Shown one piece after another: positions 18,567 to 27,273 of a DNA stretch of 64,000 nucleotides; within the stretch, counting starts at the first letter, position 1; each line of letters starts with the position of its first letter. The notes under the pieces were generated by a model, which was not told the origin of the DNA, searched no databases, and was given only the letters and a program-made list of their open reading frames with translations. Source of the DNA: Tardiphaga robiniae (GTDB lineage Bacteria; Pseudomonadota; Alphaproteobacteria; Rhizobiales; Xanthobacteraceae); the NCBI RefSeq assembly GCF_001618955.1, contig NZ_LVYV01000055.1, positions 186,001 to 250,000 of the forward strand, read 5' to 3'. A program made the translations under genes and the position numbers.

Positions 18567-19442
18567 ATGATCAGCCATCTCAATTCGACACCACAGCCAC
18601 CAAAGCGAGCCGTTATCATCGGCTCCGCGGGATTCGTTGGCAGCGCCATCGTGAAGCGCCTTCAAGGAGATAACATTCCCACATTATCCCTAAGCCGCGC
18701 GGAGCTCGACCTTCTCTCACCTGAAGCATCAAATATCCTCGCCGGCCTGCTGAAGCCAACCGACGCCGTTGTTGCCGTCGCCGCCATCGCACCGGTCAAG
18801 AGCGCCCGCATGCTATCCGATAACATGCGGCTGGTCGCCAACGTCGTTGAGGCGCTCGGCAGGGCGAAAGTCGCACATGTGATCAACATCAGTTCCGACG
18901 CTGTTTACGCAGACGGGCCACTGCCGCTCACCGAACAGTCGCCGATGACGCCCGGCAGCCTGCACGGCGCCATGCATCTTGCCCGCGAACTGGCGTTCGG
19001 CGCCGAAGCGAACGTGCCGCTTATCCATCTACGTCCGACGTTGATCTATGGATCTTCGGATCCGCATAACGGCTACGGCCCCAATCGCTTTCGTCGACTG
19101 GCCGACGCCGGGGAGGATATCGTCCTGTTCGGTGAGGGTGAGGAACGTCGCGACCATGTCCATGTCGATGACGTCGCCGAATTGATCTTCCAGGCCCTCC
19201 TTCACAAGAGCGTCGGCGCACTCAACGTAGTCACGGGACAAGTCCACTCGTTTGCGGACATCGCCAAGGCGGTGGTCGCAATGTCTGGCAAACAAATCCC
19301 GATCAGGATATCTCCGCGCATTGGCGCCATGCCGCATAATGGCTATCGACCCTTCGACAACACAGCGTGCAAATCGGCATATCCGCAGTTCAACTTTACG
19401 CCGTTGCAGGACGGCCTGAGACGCGCGGCGCTCCGGCTGTGA
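18567..19442 (+). CDS. NAD-dependent epimerase/dehydratase (extended SDR), paralog of 11494-12387
   Basis: 291 residues. The NAD motif is IIGSAGFVGSAIV and the serine region is ISSDAVYADG. The usual YxxxK appears to be replaced: the equivalent segment is LHGAMHLAREL, so the Tyr and Lys positions read H and L or are displaced. The C-terminal half (YGPNRFRRL, RDHVHVDDVAELI, VHSFADI) is clearly related to the SDR at 11494-12387, whose YGVMHKAREV keeps the pair. The ATG is supported by GGAG five bases upstream; an upstream in-frame ATG at 18477 lacks a site. It may be a binding or altered-activity paralog (inference). Confidence 0.85.
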   Translation: MISHLNSTPQPPKRAVIIGSAGFVGSAIVKRLQGDNIPTLSLSRAELDLLSPEASNILAGLLKPTDAVVAVAAIAPVKSARMLSDNMRLVANVVEALGRAKVAHVINISSDAVYADGPLPLTEQSPMTPGSLHGAMHLARELAFGAEANVPLIHLRPTLIYGSSDPHNGYGPNRFRRLADAGEDIVLFGEGEERRDHVHVDDVAELIFQALLHKSVGALNVVTGQVHSFADIAKAVVAMSGKQIPIRISPRIGAMPHNGYRPFDNTACKSAYPQFNFTPLQDGLRRAALRL

Positions 19443-19483
19443 TCCCGCGCTGCGCGACGACGTTCGATTGAGGCGGTGCCGCA

Positions 19484-20320
19484 TTGGACATTCTGACCAC
19501 CGGCCTAATGCTTGCCGCCGGCCTGCTGCACGCCAGCTGGCACAGCCTCGTGAAATCCGGGCAGAACCAGATTACGGTGCTGGCCGGTATGGGCGCTGTC
19601 GCGGGACTATGCGCCTGCGCCGCGCTGCCACTGGTGCCGACGCCTCCTCCCGCAGTGTGGCCGGTATTGTTGCTCTCTGTGACACTGCATATCGGCTACA
19701 AGCTCTGCCTCGCGGGCGCCTATATGCGCGGCGATTTCGGACAGGCATTTCCCATTGCGCGCGGAATGGTGCCGTTGTTTGCGACGCTGATCGCATTCGT
19801 CAGTCTCGGCCAGATGCCATCCATCACCCAATGCGTTGGCATCGCTCTTGTCTCATCGGGCCTGCTGCTACTCGCCTTCGACAAGCTGAACGGACTGGCG
19901 CCCTGGCCACTGTTGACGACGGCTACGGCAGCCGGCGCAGCGGTTGCCGCCTATTCGACGGTGGATGCCTATGGCACACGGCTGTTCGGCGATTGGCTTG
20001 GTTTCACCGCATGGCTGATCGCTCTCGACAGTCTCACATTTTTCCTGGTGAGTTGGGTGCTGCGTGGCGGCAATCTTTGGGTGGAACTACACGCTACGCG
20101 CTGGCGCATACTCGTTTCCGGGCTGTTGGGCCTGCTTTCCTTCTGCGTGTTTCTCTGGGCCCTCAGTCGCAATGCTGTCGGTGCAGTTACCACCGTTCGC
20201 GAAACCAGCGTCTTGTTTGCCATGGCGATAGGTGTCGTGCTGCATCACGAAGCACTATCCTGGCGCCGGATCGGCGGAGCAGTTCTGATTTTCGCCGCGA
20301 TCGTCGTGATTGCGATATGA
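19484..20320 (+). CDS. EamA/DMT-family transporter
   Basis: 278 residues with about ten hydrophobic segments in two repeats, typical of the drug/metabolite transporter superfamily (EamA domains). In polysaccharide loci such proteins can flip undecaprenyl-linked sugars (ArnE/ArnF type) or export metabolites. The start is TTG 19484 with GAGGCGG about nine bases upstream. It follows the SDR by 41 bases and precedes the ABC exporter genes, so it probably belongs to the same plus-strand operon. The substrate is unknown. Confidence 0.85.
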   Translation: MDILTTGLMLAAGLLHASWHSLVKSGQNQITVLAGMGAVAGLCACAALPLVPTPPPAVWPVLLLSVTLHIGYKLCLAGAYMRGDFGQAFPIARGMVPLFATLIAFVSLGQMPSITQCVGIALVSSGLLLLAFDKLNGLAPWPLLTTATAAGAAVAAYSTVDAYGTRLFGDWLGFTAWLIALDSLTFFLVSWVLRGGNLWVELHATRWRILVSGLLGLLSFCVFLWALSRNAVGAVTTVRETSVLFAMAIGVVLHHEALSWRRIGGAVLIFAAIVVIAI

Positions 20321-20476
20321 ACGCGGAAAAAGCCATTTTGAGGGCCCGCGGTCACCCCTGTGTCAAGCGGTCAAAGTGCCATCAAGTCTACGTCCAACAG
20401 CCGTTTCTTTCGCCTGGCAGATGGGCTAGTTAGAGGCCGCCGTAGACACGTCACAGACGGCCGGATTGATCTTAAA

Positions 20477-21334
20477 ATGACAACGATTCTAAACGACCAG
20501 CCTGGGAAGGGCACGCATTCCCAATTCGTGACACGTGGCGGTAGTGGCTTCGCCGTCCGCGCCGCACTGGCCGACTTTGGTACCGGCGTTTCGCTGTGGC
20601 CACTGTGGATACGCCTTGGTTGGAACGATATCCTGCAGCGCTACCGTCGCTCGATGCTGGGGCCCTTCTGGCTAACGGCAAGCATGGCGATCATGGTGAT
20701 AGCGCTCGGCGTCCTCTACGCTGAACTTTTCAACACTCCGATCCACGATTTCCTGCCCTATTTGTGCGTGGGACTTCTGGTCTGGAATCTGATCTCCAGC
20801 TTCCTGATCGAGGGCGGCACCCTTTTTACCGGCGCAGAGTCCTACATCAAGCAGATCAGGCTGCCTTACTCAGTATACGTCTTCCGCTCGAGCTGGAGCA
20901 AGCTGGCGATCTTCGCGCATAACTTTGTCATCTATTTCGGCGTGCTGATCTATTTCCAGATATGGCCCGGCGCGGTCGCCTTGCTGGCCATTCCCGGACT
21001 GCTTCTGGTACTGATCAATGGCGCTGCCACGACGCTCCTGATCGGCATGATCTCCGCGCGTTTTCGCGACGTTCCGCAGCTCATCAGCTCGCTGGTGCAG
21101 ATCGTTTTCTTTATCACGCCGATCATGTGGAAGCCCGAACTGCTGCGTACACGAACCTATATCGCGGAATTCAACCCCTTCTATCATCTGGTCGAAGTGG
21201 TCCGCGGACCGCTGCTTGGTAGCGTGCCGTCCAGCCAGACCTATCTCGCGGTCTTGCTGTTGACCCTGATCAACCTGATCGTCGTCGGGACGTTTTTTGC
21301 ACGCTTCCGTTCGCGCATTTCCTACTGGGTCTGA
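20477..21334 (+). CDS. wzm: ABC-2 type polysaccharide exporter permease (Wzm-like)
   Basis: About 285 residues with six membrane segments. It shows ILQRYRRSMLGPFWLT near the N-terminus and the late segment FNPFYHLVEVVRGPLLG, both hallmarks of the Wzm/KpsM/TagG family. It forms the inner-membrane channel that exports lipid-linked O-antigen or capsule. The ATPase gene follows after five bases. I chose ATG 20477; earlier in-frame codons (to 20360) encode an unlikely basic leader. Presence of the exporter indicates an ABC-dependent rather than Wzx/Wzy pathway, meaning polymerisation is completed in the cytoplasm. Confidence 0.9.
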   Translation: MTTILNDQPGKGTHSQFVTRGGSGFAVRAALADFGTGVSLWPLWIRLGWNDILQRYRRSMLGPFWLTASMAIMVIALGVLYAELFNTPIHDFLPYLCVGLLVWNLISSFLIEGGTLFTGAESYIKQIRLPYSVYVFRSSWSKLAIFAHNFVIYFGVLIYFQIWPGAVALLAIPGLLLVLINGAATTLLIGMISARFRDVPQLISSLVQIVFFITPIMWKPELLRTRTYIAEFNPFYHLVEVVRGPLLGSVPSSQTYLAVLLLTLINLIVVGTFFARFRSRISYWV

Positions 21335-21339
21335 GATCG

Positions 21340-22122
21340 ATGACAATCGGCACCATCAACGCGGTCGAACACAGCGAGCTCTCGCTCAAGAACGTGAGCG
21401 TTTCCTTTCCAATCTATCACGGCGGCTCGCGCTCGCTGAAGAAGAGCCTTCTGTTCCGCAGCTCCGGCGGACAGCTGGCGAGCGACGCCAGCCAGCGGAT
21501 CACGGTCGAAGCACTGCGCAACGTCTCGCTGGGATTTCGCACCGGCGATCGCGTGGCCCTGATCGGCAACAACGGCGCCGGAAAGACCACCCTGCTGCGG
21601 GTAATGGCCGGCATCTATGAGCCGGTCTCCGGCGAAGTGAGAAGCCGCGGCCGGATCTCGCCGATGTTCGACATCAGCCTCGGCATCGACGGCGACATCT
21701 CGGGTTACGACAATATCCGCCTGCGCGGATTGATCCTGGGCCTGTCGGCGAAGGAAATCGAAGAGCGCATGGAGGATATCACTGCGTTCACCGAACTCGG
21801 TGACTACCTCGACATCCCCGTTCGCACCTATTCCTCTGGCATGATGACGCGCCTGACCTTCGCGGTCGCCACCTGCTTCGAGCCGGAAATCCTGCTGATG
21901 GATGAGTGGATTGTCGCGGGTGACGCAGGCTTTCTCGTTAAGGCGCAACACCGTATCGAAAATTTCGTGGAGAAGGCGGGTATCCTCGTACTCGCATCCC
22001 ATAGCACCGAAATCTGCAAGCGCTGGTGCAATAAGGCGGTGTGGATGGAACGTGGTGAAGTGAAGCTGACGGGCGACATCGACATGGTGCTCGACAGCTA
22101 TAACGCCGTCGCAGCGGCCTGA
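21340..22122 (+). CDS. wzt: ABC transporter ATP-binding protein for polysaccharide export (Wzt-like, short form)
   Basis: 260 residues. The Walker A motif is GNNGAGKTTLL, the signature is YSSGMMTRL, and Walker B is ILLMDEWI followed by the D-loop. The SMF/GRI loop (RGRISPMFDIS) is typical of Wzt/TagH/KpsT ATPases. Length stops at the nucleotide-binding domain: the C-terminal carbohydrate-binding domain that lets many Wzt proteins recognise a capped chain end is missing. Export is therefore probably not gated by a terminal residue through Wzt-C, as in KpsT-like systems. It is coupled to the permease gene upstream. Confidence 0.92.
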   Translation: MTIGTINAVEHSELSLKNVSVSFPIYHGGSRSLKKSLLFRSSGGQLASDASQRITVEALRNVSLGFRTGDRVALIGNNGAGKTTLLRVMAGIYEPVSGEVRSRGRISPMFDISLGIDGDISGYDNIRLRGLILGLSAKEIEERMEDITAFTELGDYLDIPVRTYSSGMMTRLTFAVATCFEPEILLMDEWIVAGDAGFLVKAQHRIENFVEKAGILVLASHSTEICKRWCNKAVWMERGEVKLTGDIDMVLDSYNAVAAA

Positions 22123-22142
22123 AGCGCGGCACGAATACTTCG

Positions 22143-22691
22143 TCAGATCAGGTCCAGTGCCTGGCAGACGGCGCCGACGTGAAGCAGGTGGCTGAATTCG
22201 CCGCGATTGATCGCCACTTTCAAATCCTGCAACGTCAGGAAAGCGCAGCGGATGTCTTCCTGGTCATCGAGCTGCGTCGCTGCAATCGACACAGCTCGAC
22301 AGGCGAAGATGTGGACGCTGTTGGCGTGGGTCGCCGGATTGGTGGCATAGCTGCCGCAGGCACGCCACTGATCGGCGGTAATACCGGTTTCTTCGCGAAG
22401 TTCACGCTTGGCCGCAGCAAGCGGATCCTCGCCCGCTTCGATGACGCCGCCGGGGAGCTCCATCACCGTCCTCGCTACGGCGTGACGATACTGCGAAACC
22501 ACGCAGATGCGATCGTCTCGATCGAGGCAGACGATATGCGCCCAGTCCGGATAGTGCAGAACATAGTAAGGCGCAATATTGATGCCCGCCGCCGTCGTGC
22601 AATCTTCGGCACGAAGGTCGATCCAGCGATCCTTGATCACCGTCGCCGAACTGTTCACGATCCATGGTGCCATCGGGACTGACTTCGTCAT
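22143..22691 (-). CDS. NUDIX hydrolase (ADP-ribose pyrophosphatase-like)
   Basis: 182 residues. A complete Nudix box starts GGVIEAGEDPLAAA and ends REETGI, with all the metal-binding glutamates of the REXXEE core. The preceding ELPGG context matches ADP-ribose/nucleotide-sugar pyrophosphatases (NudF-like). It could hydrolyse nucleotide sugars, which would fit its position, or be housekeeping. It converges on the ABC exporter genes, with only 20 bases between the stops. Confidence 0.9.
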   Translation of the reverse strand: MTKSVPMAPWIVNSSATVIKDRWIDLRAEDCTTAAGINIAPYYVLHYPDWAHIVCLDRDDRICVVSQYRHAVARTVMELPGGVIEAGEDPLAAAKRELREETGITADQWRACGSYATNPATHANSVHIFACRAVSIAATQLDDQEDIRCAFLTLQDLKVAINRGEFSHLLHVGAVCQALDLI

Positions 22692-22716
22692 GAGCTGCTC
22701 AGGTCTGTTCGGGACG

Positions 22717-23556
22717 CTATTTAAAGACAGGGTGAAACGGCCTCGGATTCCAATTGAAGTCCTCGATCGCCGCGGTCGGATCGAAAGTCATGTCCTTTGA
22801 CATGCGACTGCCCATGGCCACGTTGGCATTTGCCACAAACGGCTTCGCCATCGCAAACGCAGCGCGCCAGAGCACCGGCGGAACCGGGAGTATACGGCGT
22901 GGCTTGTGCAAGCCATCGAAGATGCGGCCGATCATCTCGCGATAGCTGACGGTGTCGGTGCCGGGCAGCGCGTAGATCTTGTTGGCAGCTGCGGGACTAT
23001 GCGCGGCGGCAATGGCACCAATGGCAAGATCCTCCGCATGCACCGGCTGGCGCAGGCCGGAACCGGCGCCGGCCAGCGGCATGAAGCCGGCTTTCTGGAT
23101 CAGCCGCGCCAGCCGCGTGATATTGGCATCGCGTCCCTCGGCATAGATGATCGTCGGCCGCAGCACCGTCCATTCGACGCCGAGCTTTTCGCAAGTGGCT
23201 ATCAGCCGCGCTTCAGCCTCGGCCCAGTGACGGACATGCTCGCGCTCCTCCGCAATCTCCGAGTCCTGCTTCGTCACCAGGCTCGTGGATGTGAAGGCCA
23301 CGACCCGCTTCAGATCCGGCAGGGCGAAATGCGGCAACGCGTCGGCAAGCAGGCCCGCATGGGCCGTGCAATACAGCGTCGCGACACCAAGCAAATTCAG
23401 CGACGTGGGTGCAGCGAGATCCGCCACGAGCCAATCGACACCATCCGACTGGCGCTGCGTACGCGACAGCGCAACTGGTCGCTCACCGGCCGCCGTGAGG
23501 CAATCGACGATATAGTGGCCGACGATACCGCTCGCCCCCAAGACGATGCTTCTCAT
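22717..23556 (-). CDS. NAD-dependent epimerase/dehydratase (atypical SDR)
   Basis: 279 residues. The N-terminus is MRSIVLGASGIVGHYIV, an NAD(P)-binding GxxGxxG variant. AFTSTSLVTKQ occupies the serine position and the usual YxxxK is not evident. The later VLRPTIIYAEG and GLRQPVHAEDLA segments are typical of the complex-I 39 kDa-like/atypical SDR branch. I set the start at ATG 23556; the frame is open further upstream but antisense to the GT gene. It lies immediately upstream of the Nudix gene on the same strand, with a 25-base gap. Its role in the polysaccharide pathway is inferred from context. Confidence 0.85.
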   Translation of the reverse strand: MRSIVLGASGIVGHYIVDCLTAAGERPVALSRTQRQSDGVDWLVADLAAPTSLNLLGVATLYCTAHAGLLADALPHFALPDLKRVVAFTSTSLVTKQDSEIAEEREHVRHWAEAEARLIATCEKLGVEWTVLRPTIIYAEGRDANITRLARLIQKAGFMPLAGAGSGLRQPVHAEDLAIGAIAAAHSPAAANKIYALPGTDTVSYREMIGRIFDGLHKPRRILPVPPVLWRAAFAMAKPFVANANVAMGSRMSKDMTFDPTAAIEDFNWNPRPFHPVFK

Positions 23557-23683
23557 CCCATAGTCCCACAGTCTGGCATTCCGATCGCGAAGTCGGTAAC
23601 AGTAGCCGCGCGAAACGAAAAGGGGCCAGCCCCGTTTCGTTGGCAATGACCGGGAAATTTGTAAATCGGCCCGAAAGGGGTCC

Positions 23684-24607
23684 ATGGGGTCCAGTGACGT
23701 GACGACCGATGCACGCCCTTTGTGGCGTCGATTGCTGCCGCGGCCGCCGCTCTGGGCATTCGACCAGTATCCGCCGCGCCCCGTGACACCGAACCGTGCG
23801 CAGCCGCCCATGCCGCCGCATGATCCGCTGCCACGCATTGCCATCGTGACACCGAGCTTCAATCATCGCCAATATCTGCAGGCCACGATCGACAGCGTGC
23901 TCGGCCAGAACTATCCGGCGCTCGCCTATCACGTGCAGGATGGTGGCTCGCAGGATGGCACCACCGACCTGCTCGCGAGCTATGACGACCGGCTGAGCTG
24001 GCGCAGCGTGCGCGACAGCGGACAGGGCCATGCCATCAATACCGGCTTTGCGATTCTCGGCGCCGGGTGCGATGTCATGGCCTATCTCAACAGCGACGAT
24101 ACGCTGATGCGGGGCACGCTGGCCTATGTCGCGCACATCTTCCAGACCCGCCCCGAGATCGACATCGTCTATGGCCACCGCATCATCATCGATGGCGAGG
24201 GCCTGGAGACCGCACGCGCGGTGCTGCCGCCCCATGACACCAAGGCCCTCACCTATCTCGGCTACATTCCCCAGGAGACAATGTTCTGGCGGCGGCGCGT
24301 CTGGGACAAGATCGGCCCTATCGACGAGAGCTTTCGTTTCGCGATGGACTGGGACTTCATGCTGCGCGCGCAGAATGCCGGCTTTCGATATCTCAGGCTG
24401 CCGCGTTTTCTCGGCTGCTTCCGCGTCCATGCCGAACAGAAGACTTCCGCGATGATGAATGTCGGATTCGCGGAGATGCAGCGTATCCGAAAGCGCCAGC
24501 ACGGCCGCGAATTGACACGAGCAGAAATCAATCTGCCCGTCCTGCCATTCGTGACGCGCCAGTTTATGTATCACTGGCTCTACCGCTTAAACATCCTGAA
24601 ATATTGA
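23684..24607 (+). CDS. Family 2 glycosyltransferase
   Basis: 307 residues. The GT-A core starts IAIVTPSFNHRQYLQATID (about 51), has VQDGGSQDGT and the DxD-like YLNSDD (about 130), and ends with MDWDFMLRA, the ED-type acceptor motif. It has no obvious membrane span, so it is probably a cytoplasmic or peripheral enzyme that adds a sugar to the growing chain. It is divergent from the SDR on the minus strand, 128 bases away. The ATG follows AAAGGGG closely. Residues 1-48 are proline- and arginine-rich and may be flexible. Confidence 0.88.
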   Translation: MGSSDVTTDARPLWRRLLPRPPLWAFDQYPPRPVTPNRAQPPMPPHDPLPRIAIVTPSFNHRQYLQATIDSVLGQNYPALAYHVQDGGSQDGTTDLLASYDDRLSWRSVRDSGQGHAINTGFAILGAGCDVMAYLNSDDTLMRGTLAYVAHIFQTRPEIDIVYGHRIIIDGEGLETARAVLPPHDTKALTYLGYIPQETMFWRRRVWDKIGPIDESFRFAMDWDFMLRAQNAGFRYLRLPRFLGCFRVHAEQKTSAMMNVGFAEMQRIRKRQHGRELTRAEINLPVLPFVTRQFMYHWLYRLNILKY

Positions 24608-24719
24608 GCCGACATGCACGGCGACAGGGTGACGCGCCGTTATAGCCAGACATTGTTGGCCCCGGCGCATGAGCTCGCTATAGTGCGCTCCTTATCACAC
24701 CAGCCACGGCGGATTGTAT

Positions 24720-26447
24720 TTGAACGATTGTCCTGAATCCGCTCGAATCCCCGCGCGACATTTCCATGCCATTCTCCTGATCGCACTGTTTGTCCTCGAG
24801 GCAGCGATCTTCTATGTCCATATCGCGCGCAGCGTTGCGCCGTTTTATCCGCCGACCTATGATCAGCTGTTCTACTATCTGTCGACCTACGATCTGATCC
24901 ACGCAGCGCATGTCCGGGGCATGCAGGCATTCATTGAGGAACTATTCCAGCCTCTTAGCGCAACGGGATCGACCTTTGTCTTGCAAGGGGGCCTGCTGTC
25001 GTTGCTCGGCGGAGCCAATCGGACGACGATACTCAGCATCAATCTCATATATCTGATTGCGCTTCAGGCGGTGCTGTTCGGGGTCATCCGGTCCGTGAGC
25101 AGTGCGGCCTTTGCCTGGACAGGAATAGCGCTGCTGCTTTGCACGACGACTATCTTCAACGCTGCGGGCGGTATCTACGATTACCGCATCGATTTCTCGG
25201 CGCTCTGCCTCTACGGCATCTGGTGTTGCCTGGTTGTTTGGTCCCGTGCGTTTCAAGATACTGGCAAGGTCCTTCTGGTGGCGCTGGCCGGCATCCTGCT
25301 GGTTTACAGCCGCTTCTTCACCATCATCTATATCGCCGGCGTTCTCGGCGCGCTGCTGCTCATCAACATCGTTGCCATCTGGCGGTCCCCGGCGCTCGAT
25401 CGGAAAGATCTCGCCAAACAACGCGCACGCAACATCGCACTGTGCGGCGTGATCGTCGCCGCCGCCTGCCTGCCCCGGCTGTATCTCTCGCGAGACGCGA
25501 TCTACGGCTACTACATGATCGGCCATGTGCTCGGAGAGGAAAAGTTCATTCGTGCAAACGAGCTCGGCATCGGCAGTCTCGCGGAGCACCTCCTCTACTA
25601 CCCGAAGTCTATCTTGAAGGATCATATTGGTCCTCTGACGTGGGTCCTGGCACTTGCGCTTGCGTGTTGGTCATTCGCGCGTGATCGTGTGACCATTCGT
25701 GAAGTGCTCGGACGGCTACCGATCTTCGGACAGGAATTCGTGGCGCTCGGCCTCGCAGTGCTGATCCCCCTCGCCATTCTGACCGTCAATACCTCCAAGT
25801 CGCCGGTCGTCGGCGGTATCGCCACCGTTCCCATCATTCTCATGATGGTGTTGTTCGGCGCAGCGACCTGGCCGCGCGGCGTGACGATCCGGCTGCCATC
25901 ATTAGGGGTACTGAACGTTGCTGTGCTCGCGATGATAGTCGGGCTTATTGCCTTCGGCCTTCGGGGATTGTCCACGAAACATCTGGCCCCACGTGCGGAT
26001 CTCGATCGCATTGCGCTCATGGCCACTACAATCGCGCGCTATGCTGCCGACAATCATCTTGATCACATCTCGATGTCGGTTGATCGTGTCGTCGACTATC
26101 AGAACGCCTCGGTTCCGAAGCTCTACAGCATCGAGCAGCTTCACAGAAATCTGGAGGTCAGCGGTCTCTTGGGCCACGGCGCCTACGGTATTTTCGCCAC
26201 TTCGCGTGACGATGCACGCCGACTGCTGGCAGAAAGTGATGTCATAGTGCTAACCGATCCATACATCGACCGTTCACACCCCTACCCCATGAACACCAAA
26301 ATCAAGGAGTATTGGGGTGAGCTCGCGCAATGGACCAACGAGCATTGCAGCTTAATTTACTCCACGGAAATTCTCGGAATCCCCTACCGTGTCTATGTCC
26401 GACCGCGGGCTCAGACGCCGGCGAAACAGGGGTCCATCGCAAACTGA
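24720..26447 (+). CDS. Polytopic membrane protein of unknown function (about 575 aa)
   Basis: Roughly the first 420 residues contain about eleven to thirteen hydrophobic spans; the last roughly 140 residues are soluble. The first large loop (PTYDQLFYYLSTYD) recalls the acidic first loop of GT-C glycosyltransferases such as PMT/ArnT, but I cannot assign the family. Start choice: TTG 24720, seven bases after GGCGG; TTG 24714 is an alternative. It is probably a glycosyltransferase acting at the periplasmic face (inference from topology and context). Confidence 0.7.
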   Translation: MNDCPESARIPARHFHAILLIALFVLEAAIFYVHIARSVAPFYPPTYDQLFYYLSTYDLIHAAHVRGMQAFIEELFQPLSATGSTFVLQGGLLSLLGGANRTTILSINLIYLIALQAVLFGVIRSVSSAAFAWTGIALLLCTTTIFNAAGGIYDYRIDFSALCLYGIWCCLVVWSRAFQDTGKVLLVALAGILLVYSRFFTIIYIAGVLGALLLINIVAIWRSPALDRKDLAKQRARNIALCGVIVAAACLPRLYLSRDAIYGYYMIGHVLGEEKFIRANELGIGSLAEHLLYYPKSILKDHIGPLTWVLALALACWSFARDRVTIREVLGRLPIFGQEFVALGLAVLIPLAILTVNTSKSPVVGGIATVPIILMMVLFGAATWPRGVTIRLPSLGVLNVAVLAMIVGLIAFGLRGLSTKHLAPRADLDRIALMATTIARYAADNHLDHISMSVDRVVDYQNASVPKLYSIEQLHRNLEVSGLLGHGAYGIFATSRDDARRLLAESDVIVLTDPYIDRSHPYPMNTKIKEYWGELAQWTNEHCSLIYSTEILGIPYRVYVRPRAQTPAKQGSIAN

Positions 26448-26544
26448 GACCACAACGCTTGTAGTGCAGGGCGGCACTTTGGCTGGATTCGATCTTGCTT
26501 CCCTGCTAAACGTGACGCAGGTAGGAACCGTTAGCGACAAGCGC

Positions 26545-26784
26545 ATGAAATTTGTCAATCGACCGAAGAAGACCACCGCGGAGCTGATCGCACTCATCAA
26601 TCAGCGTCAGGCTGATTGGTGGCCAGCCGATTTCGATATCAACATTGATCGATCCGCCGAACACGACTGGATTGCGATCGTCGATTCCGACGTCGAACGT
26701 ATGGATCGCGGAGCTGATTTTACCCGCAGTCTCGGACAGGTCGTCGCCGACCTGCGGCTCCGCAACGCCTGGACAGGCTATTGA
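26545..26784 (+). CDS. Small hypothetical protein
   Basis: 79 residues beginning MKFVNRPKKTTAEL. Composition is balanced and hydrophilic with one helix-like stretch, and codon use is like that of real genes here (GC-rich third positions). I do not recognise the family. The frame stays open upstream; TTG 26479 preceded by AGGGCGG is an alternative start. It is 97 bases downstream of the membrane protein gene. Confidence 0.4.
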   Translation: MKFVNRPKKTTAELIALINQRQADWWPADFDINIDRSAEHDWIAIVDSDVERMDRGADFTRSLGQVVADLRLRNAWTGY

Positions 26785-27273
26785 CTGAATTGATTGATCC
26801 AACCGTCCCGCATTCAGCAAACCCGCATGAATCGATGATGCGCTAGCGCTGCGTCGGTGTCAGTGCGTTGTGGACGTAACGTTGGATGTTTACCAGCCGG
26901 CACAGCGCTGCCTCCGGCTAGCGCGCTCCGTCGCACTGAATAATTCTCCATGCAGCACATCCGCCCGGCAGGCCATCACCCGCAGCGCCAGCGTATAGCG
27001 GACCGCGAAAACGATAAGTGCCAAAAGAATACTTTCAAAGGCGCGAAAATTCAAATAATTCCTTATAATTCAAATGGTTACATCAAGGACCCAGCTGTTG
27101 CGCGAGTTCGGCACCCAATGGCAACCAGGTGCGGCACCCCGGTTACTTGGATTTTTGCGCGGGGTGGCGGGGATGCACGCCCCGCCGGCGACGGCAGGGG
27201 CATGACAAGCCCGCCGGTTTGCGCGAAAGGTAAGAGGACCTTCCGGACCCACGGCACCATCGGAGCCCTCTGA
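26785..27273. other. Long intergenic region upstream of the CoA-transferase gene
   Basis: About 490 bases without a convincing gene. An AT-rich island at about 27010-27090 contains a perfect TATAAT at 27064-27069 but no matching -35 hexamer 16-18 bases upstream, so a promoter is possible but weakly supported. The last 100 bases are very GC-rich. No RNA gene or repeat was recognised. Confidence 0.4.
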
